64,000 bases of DNA, from the NCBI GenBank assembly GCA_019359715.1, contig JAHHGS010000011.1, forward strand, positions 86,051-150,050, read 5' to 3'. The translations under genes were made by a program, and so were the position numbers. This document shows, in pieces, positions 52,926 to 63,729 of the stretch. Under the pieces are notes generated by a model that ran no database searches, had not been told where the DNA came from, and saw only the letters and a program-made list of their open reading frames with translations. How positions within the stretch are numbered: the first letter of the stretch is position 1; every line of letters begins with the position of its first letter. The stretch is from Aphanocapsa sp. GSE-SYN-MK-11-07L (GTDB lineage Bacteria > Cyanobacteriota > Cyanobacteriia > Thermosynechococcales > Thermosynechococcaceae).

Positions 52926-55280
52926 TCACTGCACTCGTTGGAGCGCGATCGCTCTCGGGTCAATAATCTTTTGCCCTTGATTCGGAAACTTAATCGCTAG
53001 GCAAATTTTGTCATCCTTGCCAAATACGTGGGTGATTTGACCTGGCCCAAACTCAGGATGAATCGTCCGATCGCCCACCTGCCAATCCCCTGTCGGGGCG
53101 GACGATGCTTTTGCTAGAGCAGGTTGGAAGGGCTGCTTAGCCGCAGCCCTTTTAGTTTTTCGCTGCCCAGCCCCAGCTCCATTGCCGATTAGGAGCTGCT
53201 TGGGCAACTCTTCTAAAAAGCAAGAAGGGCTAGCCGGTTCCCGGGAACCATACAGCCGTCGTTCGCGGGTGTGGGTCATAAATAATTGCTCTTGGGCCCG
53301 GGTAATCCCAACGTAGCAAAGCCGCCGTTCTTCTTCTAACGCGGCTGGGTCATCCAGGGAGCGAAAGTTCGGAAATAGCCCCTGCTCTAGACCAACCAAA
53401 AACACAACCGGAAACTCTAGCCCCTTCGAGGAGTGCAGGGTCATCAATGAAACCGCCGTCTGTCCTTCTCCCAAATTATCTAGGTCAGAAGCGAGGGCCG
53501 CACTTTCTAAGAACTGGTTGAGGGTAGCTTCTAGATTTTCCTCTTCAAACTGCAAAACGGCGTTGTAGAGTTCTTGCACGTTGGCCAGCCGCTCTTCGGC
53601 TTCATCGGTACTTTGGTCTTGCAAATCTTGCGTGTAGCCAGACAACTGTAAGACTTCTTGCACCAAGGCAGAGGCCGAAACAGAACTGGCTTGAGCCTGC
53701 AAATCCTCAATCATTTGCGCAAATTTGACAATCGGGCGCGCCGATCGCCCCGCCAAGGTCTTAACCGAAGTTTCATCCCGAATAATTTCCCACAGCGGCA
53801 CCCCCAGTTCTTGAGCGGCTTGGACAAGTCGATCAACGGTGGTTTTACCAATCCCCCGCCGGGGCGTGTTGATCACCCGTTTGAGGCTGACGGTATCGGC
53901 CGGGTTAATAATCAGCCGCAGGTAGGCAATCACATCTTTAATTTCGCGCCGATCGTAGAACTTGAGTCCGCCGACCACGGTGTAGGGCACCCCCCAGCGC
54001 ACCAGCACTTCCTCAAACGGACGCGATTGGGCATTGGTTCGGTAGAGAATCGCAAAGTTGCCCCAGTTGAGTTCCTGCTGCTGCTCCAAGCTGCGGATTT
54101 GATCGACGACAAACTCGGCTTCTCTAATTTCGTCATCCGCCCGCTGGCACTGGATCGGTGCCCCGGCTGGGCGAGTTGGCTTCAGGATTTTGTCAATCCG
54201 CTCTGTGTTGTTGTCAATCAGATGGTTGGCGGCCGCCAGGATATTTTCTGTCGAGCGATAATTCTCCTCTAGTTTGACCATGGTGCGCGTATCGTCATCG
54301 GGCAGGCGATCGCCAAAATCCTGCTGAAAGTCGAGCAAAATCTTAAAGTCGGCGGCCCGAAACGAATAAATTGATTGATCGACATCCCCAACCACAAACA
54401 CCGAGCGATTTTGCTCTGCCCAGCTTTTAAACGCCTGCGGCTCGGTTCCATTCGTGGTCAGCAATCGAATCAGATCGTACTGAGTCCGGTTGGTGTCTTG
54501 ATACTCATCGACCAAAATATGATGAAAGCGCTGATGCCAATACGCCAACACCTGTTCGTTCTGCTGTAATAACTGCACCAAAACCAGAATCAGGTCATCA
54601 AAATCCAGCCCATTGTTGGCGGCTAGGGCATCTTGGTAGGCGCTGTAGACGCTGGCAATCACCCGGCCGCGAAAGTTGGGCTGCTCTCGCTCTAAATCCT
54701 GGGGCGACCAGCCCTGATTTTTAGCGTTGCTAATCGCATAGCGCACCGATCGCGGCTCAAATTTGCGCTCGTCAAGGTTGAGCTGATGAATCACAATTTC
54801 TTTAATTAGGCTCTGCACATCCGATTCATCAAAAATTGAAAACGTGCTCTGCCAGCGCCGCCCTTTGCTGTCTTGATACTTTTCAATTTCAAACCGAAGA
54901 ATCCGGGCGCACAGACTGTGAAACGTGCCCACCCACAAGTCTTTGGTAATAGTCTTGTAGACCTGCGATCGCAGCTTTGTCTGCTCGTGCTTAGCTAATT
55001 CTTCTAGGGGTTTACCATACTTTTCTTGGGCAGTCCGCTCCGCAAACAGCTTTTCAATCCGCTCCTTCATCTCTCTGGCGGCTTTGTTGGTAAACGTCAC
55101 CGCTAGCAGATTTTCCGGTGCGACTCGATGGGTCAGCACCAAATTAGCAATCCGGTAGGTGAGGGCCCGCGTTTTGCCCGAACCTGCCCCCGCTACCACC
55201 AGCAGCGGCCCGCAGTAGTGCTGCACCGCCTGGCGTTGAGAAGAGTTCAGCAAGCTCAGAAAGTCTGGAGTTGAAGGCAT
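52926..55280 (-). CDS. pcrA: UvrD/PcrA-type DNA helicase
   Basis: 784 residues, superfamily 1A. The Q-motif is LNSSQRQAV, Walker A GAGSGKTRAL (31-40), motif Ia TFTNKAAREM, motif II DEYQDTN near 257, motif III DVDQSIYSFRAAD, motif V MTLHSSKGLEF and motif VI YVGITRAQEQL. A C-terminal Tudor-like tail (WQVGDRTIHPEFGPGQI) is typical of PcrA, which binds RNA polymerase. Unwinds DNA 3' to 5' in repair and replication restart. The true start is ATG 55280. Confidence 0.95.
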   Translation of the reverse strand: MPSTPDFLSLLNSSQRQAVQHYCGPLLVVAGAGSGKTRALTYRIANLVLTHRVAPENLLAVTFTNKAAREMKERIEKLFAERTAQEKYGKPLEELAKHEQTKLRSQVYKTITKDLWVGTFHSLCARILRFEIEKYQDSKGRRWQSTFSIFDESDVQSLIKEIVIHQLNLDERKFEPRSVRYAISNAKNQGWSPQDLEREQPNFRGRVIASVYSAYQDALAANNGLDFDDLILVLVQLLQQNEQVLAYWHQRFHHILVDEYQDTNRTQYDLIRLLTTNGTEPQAFKSWAEQNRSVFVVGDVDQSIYSFRAADFKILLDFQQDFGDRLPDDDTRTMVKLEENYRSTENILAAANHLIDNNTERIDKILKPTRPAGAPIQCQRADDEIREAEFVVDQIRSLEQQQELNWGNFAILYRTNAQSRPFEEVLVRWGVPYTVVGGLKFYDRREIKDVIAYLRLIINPADTVSLKRVINTPRRGIGKTTVDRLVQAAQELGVPLWEIIRDETSVKTLAGRSARPIVKFAQMIEDLQAQASSVSASALVQEVLQLSGYTQDLQDQSTDEAEERLANVQELYNAVLQFEEENLEATLNQFLESAALASDLDNLGEGQTAVSLMTLHSSKGLEFPVVFLVGLEQGLFPNFRSLDDPAALEEERRLCYVGITRAQEQLFMTHTRERRLYGSREPASPSCFLEELPKQLLIGNGAGAGQRKTKRAAAKQPFQPALAKASSAPTGDWQVGDRTIHPEFGPGQITHVFGKDDKICLAIKFPNQGQKIIDPRAIALQRVQ

Positions 55281-55325
55281 GGGCGATCAATAAGCGAGAT
55301 TTGCAGCAATACTTTAGTATGTTAC
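55257..55325. repeat. 69 bp direct repeat, pcrA 5' end (copy 1)
   Basis: Covers the first codons of pcrA and its upstream leader. Identical at 65 of 69 positions to 56256-56324 in the same orientation. The Uma2 gene lies between the two copies. Confidence 0.85.
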
Positions 55326-55373
55326 TCCTGACCTTCCCAATCATGGGGCGCAAGGCAGTAGGGGGCAATGGCG

Positions 55374-56150
55374 CTAACGCTCTAACGAGGCTCGAATCCG
55401 TTCTCGAAAGAGGCGCACAGTTGCCCTTTGACCGATTTCTTTACTTCGCTCGATCAGCTCAGGTACTTCAGCAATTGGCAAACAGGGAAAAGCTAAGCTG
55501 CGATCGCTCAATCGATATTGACCGTCACTGAGCAGATACACCGCAAACGTTTTTTGAGCGTAGCGCCACAGCTCAGGAACACCGAGCGCAGCATATATAT
55601 CAAGTTTGTCCAGAGAAGAATGGGTGTAATCTGACTCAATGACCAAATCGGGCGGTGGATCGTCTGGCAACCGAATCTTTTGTCCTCGGACTCGCCGTTC
55701 ATTCTGGATATAAAAACAAGAGTCGGGTTCAACTGCACGGGATAATTCTTCACGTTCTAAGGTTAGCGAACCCAAGCTTCTCAGTTCGATCCCTAACTGA
55801 TCGACAATTGCGGTTACAAAATCTTCCAGTAAGCGTTTTGGTTCTTCATGTTCTTCTAAGGGCATTCTGAGTTCTAGCACTCCTGGGGCGTAGGCAATTC
55901 TCCAAGCACGACCGTCTCCCACCTCTGCCATCAGCGCCTGATAGGTTGACCAACTCACCCCCTGCAATATCAGGCCACCTTGATTGCTGCTGGCTTGAAT
56001 GTTCTCAAGCTCTAACTGGCTAGGGACATAAGCAATTCGATAACCCCGATCTGCTGTTATCTCCGCGATGAGGGTTTTGAAGGTTGGCCAGGTAACCCCG
56101 TCCAAAATTATTTTGGTTGTTGTTCGAGAGTTTGGGGCGATCGCAACCAT
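55374..56150 (-). CDS. Uma2-family putative endonuclease with duplicated N-terminal segment
   Basis: 258 residues. The Uma2/DUF820 nuclease-like core is GVSWSTYQALMAE (about 64-76), VLELRMPLEEHE, then PPPDLVIESDYT (metal-binding D and E), and DIYAALGVPELW. Residues 16-48 (ILDGVTWPTFKTLIAE ... YVPSQLELE) repeat the segment at 62-94, which normally begins the family. The family has the PD-(D/E)XK fold and is much expanded in cyanobacteria, but its function is unproven. It sits between the two copies of the pcrA 5' repeat. Confidence 0.8.
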   Translation of the reverse strand: MVAIAPNSRTTTKIILDGVTWPTFKTLIAEITADRGYRIAYVPSQLELENIQASSNQGGLILQGVSWSTYQALMAEVGDGRAWRIAYAPGVLELRMPLEEHEEPKRLLEDFVTAIVDQLGIELRSLGSLTLEREELSRAVEPDSCFYIQNERRVRGQKIRLPDDPPPDLVIESDYTHSSLDKLDIYAALGVPELWRYAQKTFAVYLLSDGQYRLSDRSLAFPCLPIAEVPELIERSKEIGQRATVRLFRERIRASLER

Positions 56151-56255
56151 ACTAGGTTTCCTACCTATCTATTGGCATTATAAACGCCCATTTTTATTGA
56201 CCGTACAATAACTAAAGGCGCTTGGCAGCGGTTCACAATAGTAGTTGAGCAGGTT

Positions 56256-56324
56256 CAGAAAGTCTGGAGTTGAAGGCATGGCCGATCAATAAGCGGGATT
56301 TGCGGCAATAGTTTAGTATGTTAC
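56256..56324. repeat. 69 bp direct repeat, decayed pcrA 5' copy (copy 2)
   Basis: Read on the minus strand it encodes MPSTPDFLNLLN from ATG 56280, matching the pcrA start MPSTPDFLSLLN. Beyond the repeat (56230-56255) the likeness continues with a gap of about 27 bases, after which the frame is lost. It is a remnant and not a gene. Confidence 0.8.
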
Positions 56325-56358
56325 CGCTTGAATTTGCCAGCTTGCCTGCGGAGGCTCC

Positions 56359-58200
56359 ATGCTTTATCTGATTTTGATTTGGAATTTTCTAGCGATCGCC
56401 TGCTTTTTGCCGGGGGCGTTTCTGCTCCAATCATTGCGGGATAAATGTTTCATAGAGAATAAAAATTCTGCCATCCTAGCAATTTGGCTGGGCTTGGTCA
56501 TGCACTCCGTTTTATTGATGGGACTGTCGGTTATTACACCGTTGTCTTTTTCAGTTGGCATCGCCGTACTGACCGCAGTGGGTGCCTTGAGTTTAATTGC
56601 TAGACAGACCCGACAGACAGTTGCTGACCTCTTCCGACAAATTTCACCGCTACGGCTGGGAATCCTTTTCGGCTTAGAAATTGCCGTTGCCGCCTACGCA
56701 ACCCGGACATGGATTGGTCTGGCGCCTAGCACTTACGACTTGGGTTTATATCACTTTGGCACTATGAAATGGCTGGCAGAGTATGGCGCATTGCCAGGCT
56801 TAGGGCTAATTCACTTCCGGTTTGGCTTTACATCAGCTTGGTTTGCTTTGGCGGCTGTGTTTAATCATGGGATTCCTCAAGATCGGGGCTATGCAGTTTT
56901 AGGGGGATTTGGATTTTTACTAATCCTGGCTCAATTCGGAATTAATCTGGTCAACTGCTATCGCCAACCTAAAGACTTAACCAGTTGGTTTTTGGTGACA
57001 ATTCTGCTCCTCTACTTGCCGTTTGTGATCAAGTGGGAAATGCCAGTTTCGTCTACACCAGATTTACCAGTGATTGTGTTGACCTACCTGGTGGGCTGGT
57101 GCATTTTGGCGATCGCCAACTCTTCCAACTCAGACCTACCCGCTCACAATTCAGGATTGAATGCAGCTTTAGTGCCGCTGATTCTATCTGCTGGCGCAGT
57201 TACAGTCAAATTGAGTGGATTACCGCTGTTAGGCGTAGCGATCGCCTTTTATCTGACTCGTTTAAACCGAAATCACAAACGCCAAGATTTAATCGCGGCG
57301 GGTCTGGCGGTGATTATCCCGTTGCTGGCTTTGCTAGCTCAGGGCATTGTGACAACTGGCTGTATGCTTTACCCAGCCATTTCTGCTTGCTTACCCCTGC
57401 CGTGGTCACTGGGGAATGACCATGTGATCGAACTTTCTAAAATCATCCGAGTCTGGAGCCGCTGGTCTGGCCCTACCCCGGCAGGACAAGATCCAGATCA
57501 ATGGTTAGGGCACTGGCTAGCTTACGAAGGTGAAGCTGCTATTTTACTAGTCTGTAGCGCGATCGCGGTTTTGTGGTTAGTTAGACGACCCACCAAAATT
57601 TCGGGGCAGTTCTGGCTGACGGCGATCGCGGTTCTGGGCATTTTGATGGTGATGCTGGGCGGGCCAACCCTCAGATATGGCTTAGGCTACTTCTGTTTAT
57701 TACCCGCTTTTGTAGCTGCCTTTTATTGCCAAACTAAACCGATGATTTCGCTCAGTTTAGTTTTGGGCCTGCTGAGCGGGATGGATTTATGGATGGGTGC
57801 GACCAACAACAGGTTGCTTTTTCTGGCCTTTCTGCTTGCTATTAATGTCGGCTTGTATTTCAACAAAAATGTCCTTTCTGAGCAGCTATCTCTGGGGCTA
57901 ATTATGCTATTCGGGTTGATTTTTGTTGGCAATACAACCTTTGAAACAACAGCTTTAGCTGCATCTATCGACATCAATGCTCAAAAGCAAGCAAACACCT
58001 ATCTCTGGCCAGTCCAACTGCCTGTTCCTCCCCTCCAAACGAAGCAAGTCAATGACCTTCCTTACCGTAGTCCGATCTCTGGCAATAGCTGTTGGGGGGC
58101 TAAATTACCCTGCACATTTGCCCCCACCCACGCAACAACTCGACTCCGCCAACCCAACCAGGGAATTGCAGGCGGATTTGTACGGGATGCAGCTAAATAA
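56359..58200 (+). CDS. LIC_10190-like polytopic membrane protein
   Basis: 613 residues with about 12 membrane helices. A large loop includes STYDLGLYHFGTMKWLAEYG (an Asp/His pattern as in GT-C glycosyltransferases) and PDQWLGHWLAYEGEA; a Cys-rich tail (NSCWGAKLPCTF) follows. I recall this set as the LIC_10190 family, membrane proteins of unknown function, possibly lipid-linked glycosyltransferases. It directly precedes and slightly overlaps the second beta-helix gene, so they are likely coupled. Confidence 0.7.
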   Translation: MLYLILIWNFLAIACFLPGAFLLQSLRDKCFIENKNSAILAIWLGLVMHSVLLMGLSVITPLSFSVGIAVLTAVGALSLIARQTRQTVADLFRQISPLRLGILFGLEIAVAAYATRTWIGLAPSTYDLGLYHFGTMKWLAEYGALPGLGLIHFRFGFTSAWFALAAVFNHGIPQDRGYAVLGGFGFLLILAQFGINLVNCYRQPKDLTSWFLVTILLLYLPFVIKWEMPVSSTPDLPVIVLTYLVGWCILAIANSSNSDLPAHNSGLNAALVPLILSAGAVTVKLSGLPLLGVAIAFYLTRLNRNHKRQDLIAAGLAVIIPLLALLAQGIVTTGCMLYPAISACLPLPWSLGNDHVIELSKIIRVWSRWSGPTPAGQDPDQWLGHWLAYEGEAAILLVCSAIAVLWLVRRPTKISGQFWLTAIAVLGILMVMLGGPTLRYGLGYFCLLPAFVAAFYCQTKPMISLSLVLGLLSGMDLWMGATNNRLLFLAFLLAINVGLYFNKNVLSEQLSLGLIMLFGLIFVGNTTFETTALAASIDINAQKQANTYLWPVQLPVPPLQTKQVNDLPYRSPISGNSCWGAKLPCTFAPTHATTRLRQPNQGIAGGFVRDAAK

Positions 58201-59911
58201 TGGCGATCGCAGGATGCTTAACCTCCCGCTTAACTTAAGTTTAATATTCGCAAGCAGACGCAACCCAGTTAGTGGGCAAAAGAGCTTAACAGGTAAGGTT
58301 TTTTCACTCTTACTATTAGTGATTTTCAGCTTACTGATTTGCTCTCGTCCTGCTTTTGCCCTCGACCAACCTATGCCAATCTATATCAACCCTGAGAGTG
58401 CTGAAGCAGCAGACACAAATTTAGGCACAAAGGCCTTCCCGCTCAAAACGATCGCGGCTGGATTAAAACAAGCCGTCAGACAGAGAAATAAGGGCGTTGC
58501 TGCGCAAATTTTAATTTATCCTGGCGTTTATCGAGAAAGCCTGTCCCTGGACTTGAAGGGTAGCTTGACGGATGCGGCGATCTCGCTAGAAGCTTTGCCC
58601 ACGACTGAAAGCGCTGCTGTAATGATTACTGGCTCCGAAGTCTGGGATGACTGGAGCCAATCTAAAAATACTGCCATTTATACCCACCCTTGGCGGTCTG
58701 ATTGGGGCTTGGCGGGCAATCCGTGGCAAGAGTATGAAATTGATTTGGCTCCAATTGTGCAAAGGGGGGAGATGATATTTGTCAATGGTCAACTGATGCA
58801 GCAAGTGCTTAGCTTGGCGGAACTGACTGCGGGTCGTTTTTACATCAGCGAACCGGAAAACTTGGTTTACCTTTACCCTAGCGATCGCCTAGATCTTGAG
58901 CAGGCAAATATAGAAGTTGCCACTCAAACGGGGATTTTTCGACTTACCAATGCCAGCAATGTTTCGATTAAAGGGATTACGTTTAAGCATGCTGCGGGAG
59001 CATTTTCGGCGGCGGCTTCAGTCTCAAACTCCACCAACTTTTTGATTGAAAACTGCCAGTTTGTTTGGAATAACTGGGCAGGTCTGATCATCTCTAACTC
59101 ACAAAATATAACTGTGCAAAATAGCCAAGCAGAGCACAATGGGCTGAAGGGCATCACCGCAAATCACATTACTAACTTAAATTTGACAGATGTTTCTAGT
59201 TCCTACAACAACTGGCGTGGGGCTTGGGGTGAATTCTATGACTGGGATGCAGGGGAAAAGTATTTCTATATTCATGGCGGCAGGTTTGAAAATTATCGGG
59301 CGATCGCCAACCTTTCAGCAGGTCTATGGCTAGACACTGATAATCAGGATATTGTGATTGATCATGCTTTCCTAGCCAGTAATGCAGTCACAGGATTGTT
59401 TTTAGAAGCTGGCCCTGGCCCAATTACCGTCAAAAACAGCATTATCTGCAATAACTATCAAGTTGCTGATAATTACCTGCAAACGCCAGGTTTATTTGCC
59501 TGGTCTGCGGCTAACGTCACAGTTGAAAACAACTTGATTTTTGGCAACGAATTTGCTCAGGTTGGCATTCGTGATCTTTATCCTCGCCAGGTGGAAGGTA
59601 AGCCCAATCAAACTGGAACGTTGGTGTCTCAAGATTGGCAATTTAGAAATAACGTGATTATCAATACCAGCCCAGATCAAAAGCTGCTCGTCACCTTGAA
59701 GGCAAAGCCTTTTTTAGACTCTCTGCAATCCGACAACAATATGTGGTCGGTTGCTGCCAAGCCAGCTTTAGATCAAGCAGTGACTCCGTTTCAAATTGAG
59801 CAAAGCCAGCTTACTTTTCAACAATGGCAATCTGACTGGGGAAAAGATCAAAACTCGATTTTCTTAGATGCTCAGACCCAGCCATTCTTGCCAACTCCGC
59901 CTGCTGATTAG
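58187..59911 (+). CDS. exported right-handed beta-helix protein (second)
   Basis: 574 residues from ATG 58187, which overlaps the upstream gene by 14 bp; ATG 58214 is an alternative. A signal peptide (KVFSLLLLVIFSLLICSRPAFA) ends just before the mature part, which begins with PIYINPESAEAAD and GTKAFPLKTIAAGL, as in other parallel beta-helix proteins. Asn-rich rungs (NISIxNCxF-like: FLIENCQFVWNNWAG, ITVQNSQAEHNG) follow. A distant relative in architecture of the 50.2 kb protein. Enzymatic function unproven. Confidence 0.75.
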   Translation: MQLNNGDRRMLNLPLNLSLIFASRRNPVSGQKSLTGKVFSLLLLVIFSLLICSRPAFALDQPMPIYINPESAEAADTNLGTKAFPLKTIAAGLKQAVRQRNKGVAAQILIYPGVYRESLSLDLKGSLTDAAISLEALPTTESAAVMITGSEVWDDWSQSKNTAIYTHPWRSDWGLAGNPWQEYEIDLAPIVQRGEMIFVNGQLMQQVLSLAELTAGRFYISEPENLVYLYPSDRLDLEQANIEVATQTGIFRLTNASNVSIKGITFKHAAGAFSAAASVSNSTNFLIENCQFVWNNWAGLIISNSQNITVQNSQAEHNGLKGITANHITNLNLTDVSSSYNNWRGAWGEFYDWDAGEKYFYIHGGRFENYRAIANLSAGLWLDTDNQDIVIDHAFLASNAVTGLFLEAGPGPITVKNSIICNNYQVADNYLQTPGLFAWSAANVTVENNLIFGNEFAQVGIRDLYPRQVEGKPNQTGTLVSQDWQFRNNVIINTSPDQKLLVTLKAKPFLDSLQSDNNMWSVAAKPALDQAVTPFQIEQSQLTFQQWQSDWGKDQNSIFLDAQTQPFLPTPPAD

Positions 59912-60044
59912 CCCAGGAACTACGCTACTTGATTTGTGAATCATCATTTATGCTGAGAGATAATCTTGGAATCTTTTCACCGATTGGGTTAACCTCGATC
60001 CATATATCTGCTATTTGTCTGTTCTGCACGTTTGCTGCCGCCCT

Positions 60045-63000
60045 ATGACGATTACCTTTTTAGAACGCCTGCATAGCCCCGATCGCCCCGTGATTGTCTT
60101 CGATGGCGCAATGGGGACGAACATTCAAGCCCAAAACCTGACGGCGGAGGACTTTGGCGGTGAAAAGTATGAGGGCTGCAATGAGTATTTAGTCCACACC
60201 AAGCCAGAGGCGATCGCCAAGGTACACCGCGACTTTCTGTCTGCTGGGGCAGATGTAATTGAAACCGACACCTTTGGCAGTAGTCCATTAGTGTTAGCTG
60301 AGTATGGTTTAGAAGATCAAGCCTACGATTTGAGCAAACAGGCGGCCGCGCTAGCCAAGCATTGTGCGGCAGAGTTTTCGACCCCAGATAAACCCCGGTT
60401 CGTGGCTGGTTCGATTGGCCCTGGCACCAAACTGCCCACGCTCGGACACATTGGCTACGATGCCCTCAAAGATGCCTATGAAATCCAGGCGGAAGGACTA
60501 TTTGACGGTGGAGTAGATTTATTTATCATTGAAACCTGCCAAGATGTGCTGCAAATTAAGGCAGCTCTGAATGCAACTGAGGCTGTGTTTGCCAAAAAAG
60601 GTGGACGGCGACCTTTGATGGTGTCTGTAACCATGGAAGTCCCCCAGGGCACGATGCTGTTGGGGACTGACATCAGCGGCATGTTGGCAATTTTAGAGCC
60701 TTACCCAATTGATATTTTGGGTCTTAACTGTGCTTCCGGCCCAGATAAGATGGCAGAACACATCAAGTATTTGACTGAAAATGCGCCTTTTGTCGTCTCT
60801 TGTGTGCCGAATGCGGGTTTACCTGAAAACATTGGTGGTCATGCCCACTATAAGATGACCCCGATCGAGCTGCGGATTGCTCTCCATCGGTTTATTGAAG
60901 ATTGGGGGGTGCAGGTGATTGGCGGCTGCTGCGGAACCCGACCGGAACACATCCAGGCATTGGCGGAAGTGGGTGCGATTCTGAAGCCAAAGGAACGGAC
61001 GGTGCGGCGATCGCTCACCCCTGGGCATAGCGGGCGCGATATCTTCAGCTATACGCCAGCTTCGGCTTCAATTTACACCGCCCAACCCTATGAACAGGAT
61101 AATTCCTTCTTGATTGTCGGTGAGCGTCTGAATGCCAGCGGCTCCAAAAAGGTGCGGGAACTGCTGGCTGAGGATAACTGGGATGGGCTGATGGCGATCG
61201 CCAAGTCCCAAGTCAAAGAAGGGGCCCACGTCCTGGATGTCAACGTAGACTACGTAGGGCGCGATGGTGAGCGCGATATGCACGAACTTGTTTCGCGCCT
61301 AGTTACAAACGTCACCCTGCCCTTAATGCTCGACTCGACGGAATGGCAGAAAATGGAAGCGGCTTTGAAGGTGGCCGGCGGCAAGTGTATTCTTAACTCC
61401 ACCAACTACGAAGACGGGCCGGAGCGGTTCTTTAAGGTGCTGGAACTGGCCAAAGCATACGGAGCCGGGATTGTTGTCGGCACGATCGATGAAGATGGCA
61501 TGGCCCGGACTGCGGCCAAAAAGCTGCAAATTGCCCAGCGGGCCTACCGAGATGCTCTGGAATATGGGATTCCAGCCCACGAGCTGTTCTTTGACACCTT
61601 GGCTCTGCCAATTTCGACCGGGATTGAGGAGGATCGAGAAAACGGCAAAGCCACGATTGAATCGATTCGGCTGATTCGAGAGCATCTACCCGGCGTTCAC
61701 TTTATGCTGGGCGTGTCCAATATTTCCTTTGGCTTGAGTCTGGCGGCCCGAATTACCCTCAACTCAATGTTTCTGCACGAAGCCACCCAGGTGGGAATGG
61801 ATGGGGCGATCGTCTCGGCGGCCAAAATTCTGCCCCTGGCTAAAATCGACCCCGATCATCAAAAAGTCTGCCAGGATCTAATTTACGATCGCCGGGGGTT
61901 TGAGGGTGAGATCTGCACCTACGACCCGCTGATCAAGCTGACCCAACTGTTTGAAGGGGTGAGCGCCAAGGACGCGCGATCGGGCAGTTCCCTGACTGAT
62001 TTACCGATTGAAGAACGCCTCAAGCAGCACATCATCGACGGGGAGCGAATTGGGCTGGAGGACGCGCTCAAAATTGCCCTAGACCAATATCCGCCGCTGG
62101 AAATTATTAACACCTTTTTGCTGGATGGGATGAAGGTGGTAGGCGAACTGTTTGGCTCCGGGCAAATGCAGTTGCCGTTCGTGCTGCAATCGGCTGAAAC
62201 CATGAAGTCGGCCGTAGCCTTTCTGGAACCGCTGATGGAAAAGGTGGAAGGGCAAAGCGACTCCGGTAAGGGCAAATTCCTGATCGCCACCGTCAAAGGC
62301 GATGTGCACGACATTGGTAAAAACCTGGTTGATATTATCCTCACCAACAATGGTTATAAGGTAATCAATCTGGGGATTAAGCAGCCCGTGGATGCAATTA
62401 TTGATGCCTACAATCAGCATCAGCCTGACTGCATTGCCATGAGCGGCTTGTTGGTCAAATCCACGGCTTTCATGAAAGAAAACCTGGCTGTGTTTAACGA
62501 ACGCGGTATCAGCGTCCCCGTCATTTTGGGTGGAGCGGCCCTCACCCCCAAATTTGTCTATGAAGATTGCCAGAATACCTACAACGGTCAGGTAATTTAT
62601 GGACGAGATGCCTTTGCTGACCTGACGTTTATGGATCGATTCATGCCGGCTAAAAAGGAGGGCAAATGGCAAGATGCTGATGGCTTTTTAGCCGACTTGG
62701 CCCAGTTTAATCAGAAGGGGAGAAAGGCGATCGCTGAAGCCGAATTAGCTCTAAATGGCGGCGCGCCCAAAGCCGAAAAACCCCAGCAGCCAGAGGCGAT
62801 CGATACCCATCGCTCCGAAGCAGTGAATCTCGATCTACCTCGCCCGACGCCCCCCTTCTGGGGCACAAAGGTACTGACTGCCACCGATATTTCTCTGGCA
62901 AACCTGTTCTGGTATTTAGATTTACAGGCTTTGATTGCTGGACAGTGGCAGTTCCGCAAGCCCCAAGATCAATCTCGCGAAGAGTATGATGCCTTTTTGG

Positions 63001-63668
63001 CGGAAAAGGTCTACCCGATCCTAGACCGATGGAAGCAGCGAATTTTGTCCGAGACACTCTTGGAACCGCAGTTGATCTACGGCTATTTTCCCTGTACCGC
63101 CGAGGGCAATTCTGTCCACATTTACGACCCAGCCGTGATTGAGCAGGGTCTGACTCCCCAAGCCGCAACTCCGGCTTTCATCTGGACTTTTCCGCGCCAA
63201 AAATCGATGCGGCGATTGTGTATTGCTGATTTCTTCCGCCCGCTGGCTGAAAACCAGTTCGATGTCTTCCCGATGCAAGCGGTGACAATGGGGCATGTTG
63301 CTACCGAGGTGGCCCAGGAGTTATTCAAAGCCAATAACTACACTGAATACCTCTACTTCCACGGGATGGCAGTTAGTATGGCGGAAGCCCTAGCCGAGTG
63401 GAGTCACGCCCTGATCCGGCGCGAGTTGGGCTATGGCGATTTGGAACCCGATAACATCCGCGATATGTTAGCCCAGCGCTACCAAGGTTCGCGCTATAGC
63501 TTTGGCTTTCCGGCTTGCCCAGTCGTGTCAGATCAGTTTAAGCAGATAGAATTAATGGGCTGCGATCGGATTGGTATGTCAATGGATGAGAGCGAACAAC
63601 TTTACCCAGAGCAATCGACGACTGCCTTTGTTGTCTATCATCCTGTTGCCAAATATTTCAGCGCTTAA
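60045..63668 (+). CDS. metH: cobalamin-dependent methionine synthase
   Basis: 1207 residues from ATG 60045; an earlier in-frame start at 60015 lacks homology. Homocysteine-binding domain (about 1-320) with zinc ligands in GLNCASGP and [10 protein letters not shown]; folate (pterin) domain (about 345-620) with [12 protein letters not shown] and [12 protein letters not shown]; cobalamin domain (about 640-880) with DVHDIGK near 753, where His is the lower cobalt ligand; and the reactivation domain (about 920-1200) with AEALAEW and FPACPV. Transfers methyl from methyltetrahydrofolate to homocysteine, then restores inactive cob(II)alamin with AdoMet. Confidence 0.96.
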   Translation: MTITFLERLHSPDRPVIVFDGAMGTNIQAQNLTAEDFGGEKYEGCNEYLVHTKPEAIAKVHRDFLSAGADVIETDTFGSSPLVLAEYGLEDQAYDLSKQAAALAKHCAAEFSTPDKPRFVAGSIGPGTKLPTLGHIGYDALKDAYEIQAEGLFDGGVDLFIIETCQDVLQIKAALNATEAVFAKKGGRRPLMVSVTMEVPQGTMLLGTDISGMLAILEPYPIDILGLNCASGPDKMAEHIKYLTENAPFVVSCVPNAGLPENIGGHAHYKMTPIELRIALHRFIEDWGVQVIGGCCGTRPEHIQALAEVGAILKPKERTVRRSLTPGHSGRDIFSYTPASASIYTAQPYEQDNSFLIVGERLNASGSKKVRELLAEDNWDGLMAIAKSQVKEGAHVLDVNVDYVGRDGERDMHELVSRLVTNVTLPLMLDSTEWQKMEAALKVAGGKCILNSTNYEDGPERFFKVLELAKAYGAGIVVGTIDEDGMARTAAKKLQIAQRAYRDALEYGIPAHELFFDTLALPISTGIEEDRENGKATIESIRLIREHLPGVHFMLGVSNISFGLSLAARITLNSMFLHEATQVGMDGAIVSAAKILPLAKIDPDHQKVCQDLIYDRRGFEGEICTYDPLIKLTQLFEGVSAKDARSGSSLTDLPIEERLKQHIIDGERIGLEDALKIALDQYPPLEIINTFLLDGMKVVGELFGSGQMQLPFVLQSAETMKSAVAFLEPLMEKVEGQSDSGKGKFLIATVKGDVHDIGKNLVDIILTNNGYKVINLGIKQPVDAIIDAYNQHQPDCIAMSGLLVKSTAFMKENLAVFNERGISVPVILGGAALTPKFVYEDCQNTYNGQVIYGRDAFADLTFMDRFMPAKKEGKWQDADGFLADLAQFNQKGRKAIAEAELALNGGAPKAEKPQQPEAIDTHRSEAVNLDLPRPTPPFWGTKVLTATDISLANLFWYLDLQALIAGQWQFRKPQDQSREEYDAFLAEKVYPILDRWKQRILSETLLEPQLIYGYFPCTAEGNSVHIYDPAVIEQGLTPQAATPAFIWTFPRQKSMRRLCIADFFRPLAENQFDVFPMQAVTMGHVATEVAQELFKANNYTEYLYFHGMAVSMAEALAEWSHALIRRELGYGDLEPDNIRDMLAQRYQGSRYSFGFPACPVVSDQFKQIELMGCDRIGMSMDESEQLYPEQSTTAFVVYHPVAKYFSA

Positions 63669-63729
63669 CAGCAACGGTACAGACTCCTTTAAGTTTGACT
63701 CTTTAGGCAGACGTAAACTTGCTGTCGGA

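Noticed and set aside
53658..54272. Long open frame on the plus strand opposite pcrA.
   Set aside because: Antisense shadow of a strongly conserved helicase; no ribosome binding site and no protein-like composition.
62079..62672. 197-codon minus-strand frame inside metH.
   Set aside because: Antisense to the cobalamin-binding domain of metH, which is conserved residue by residue.
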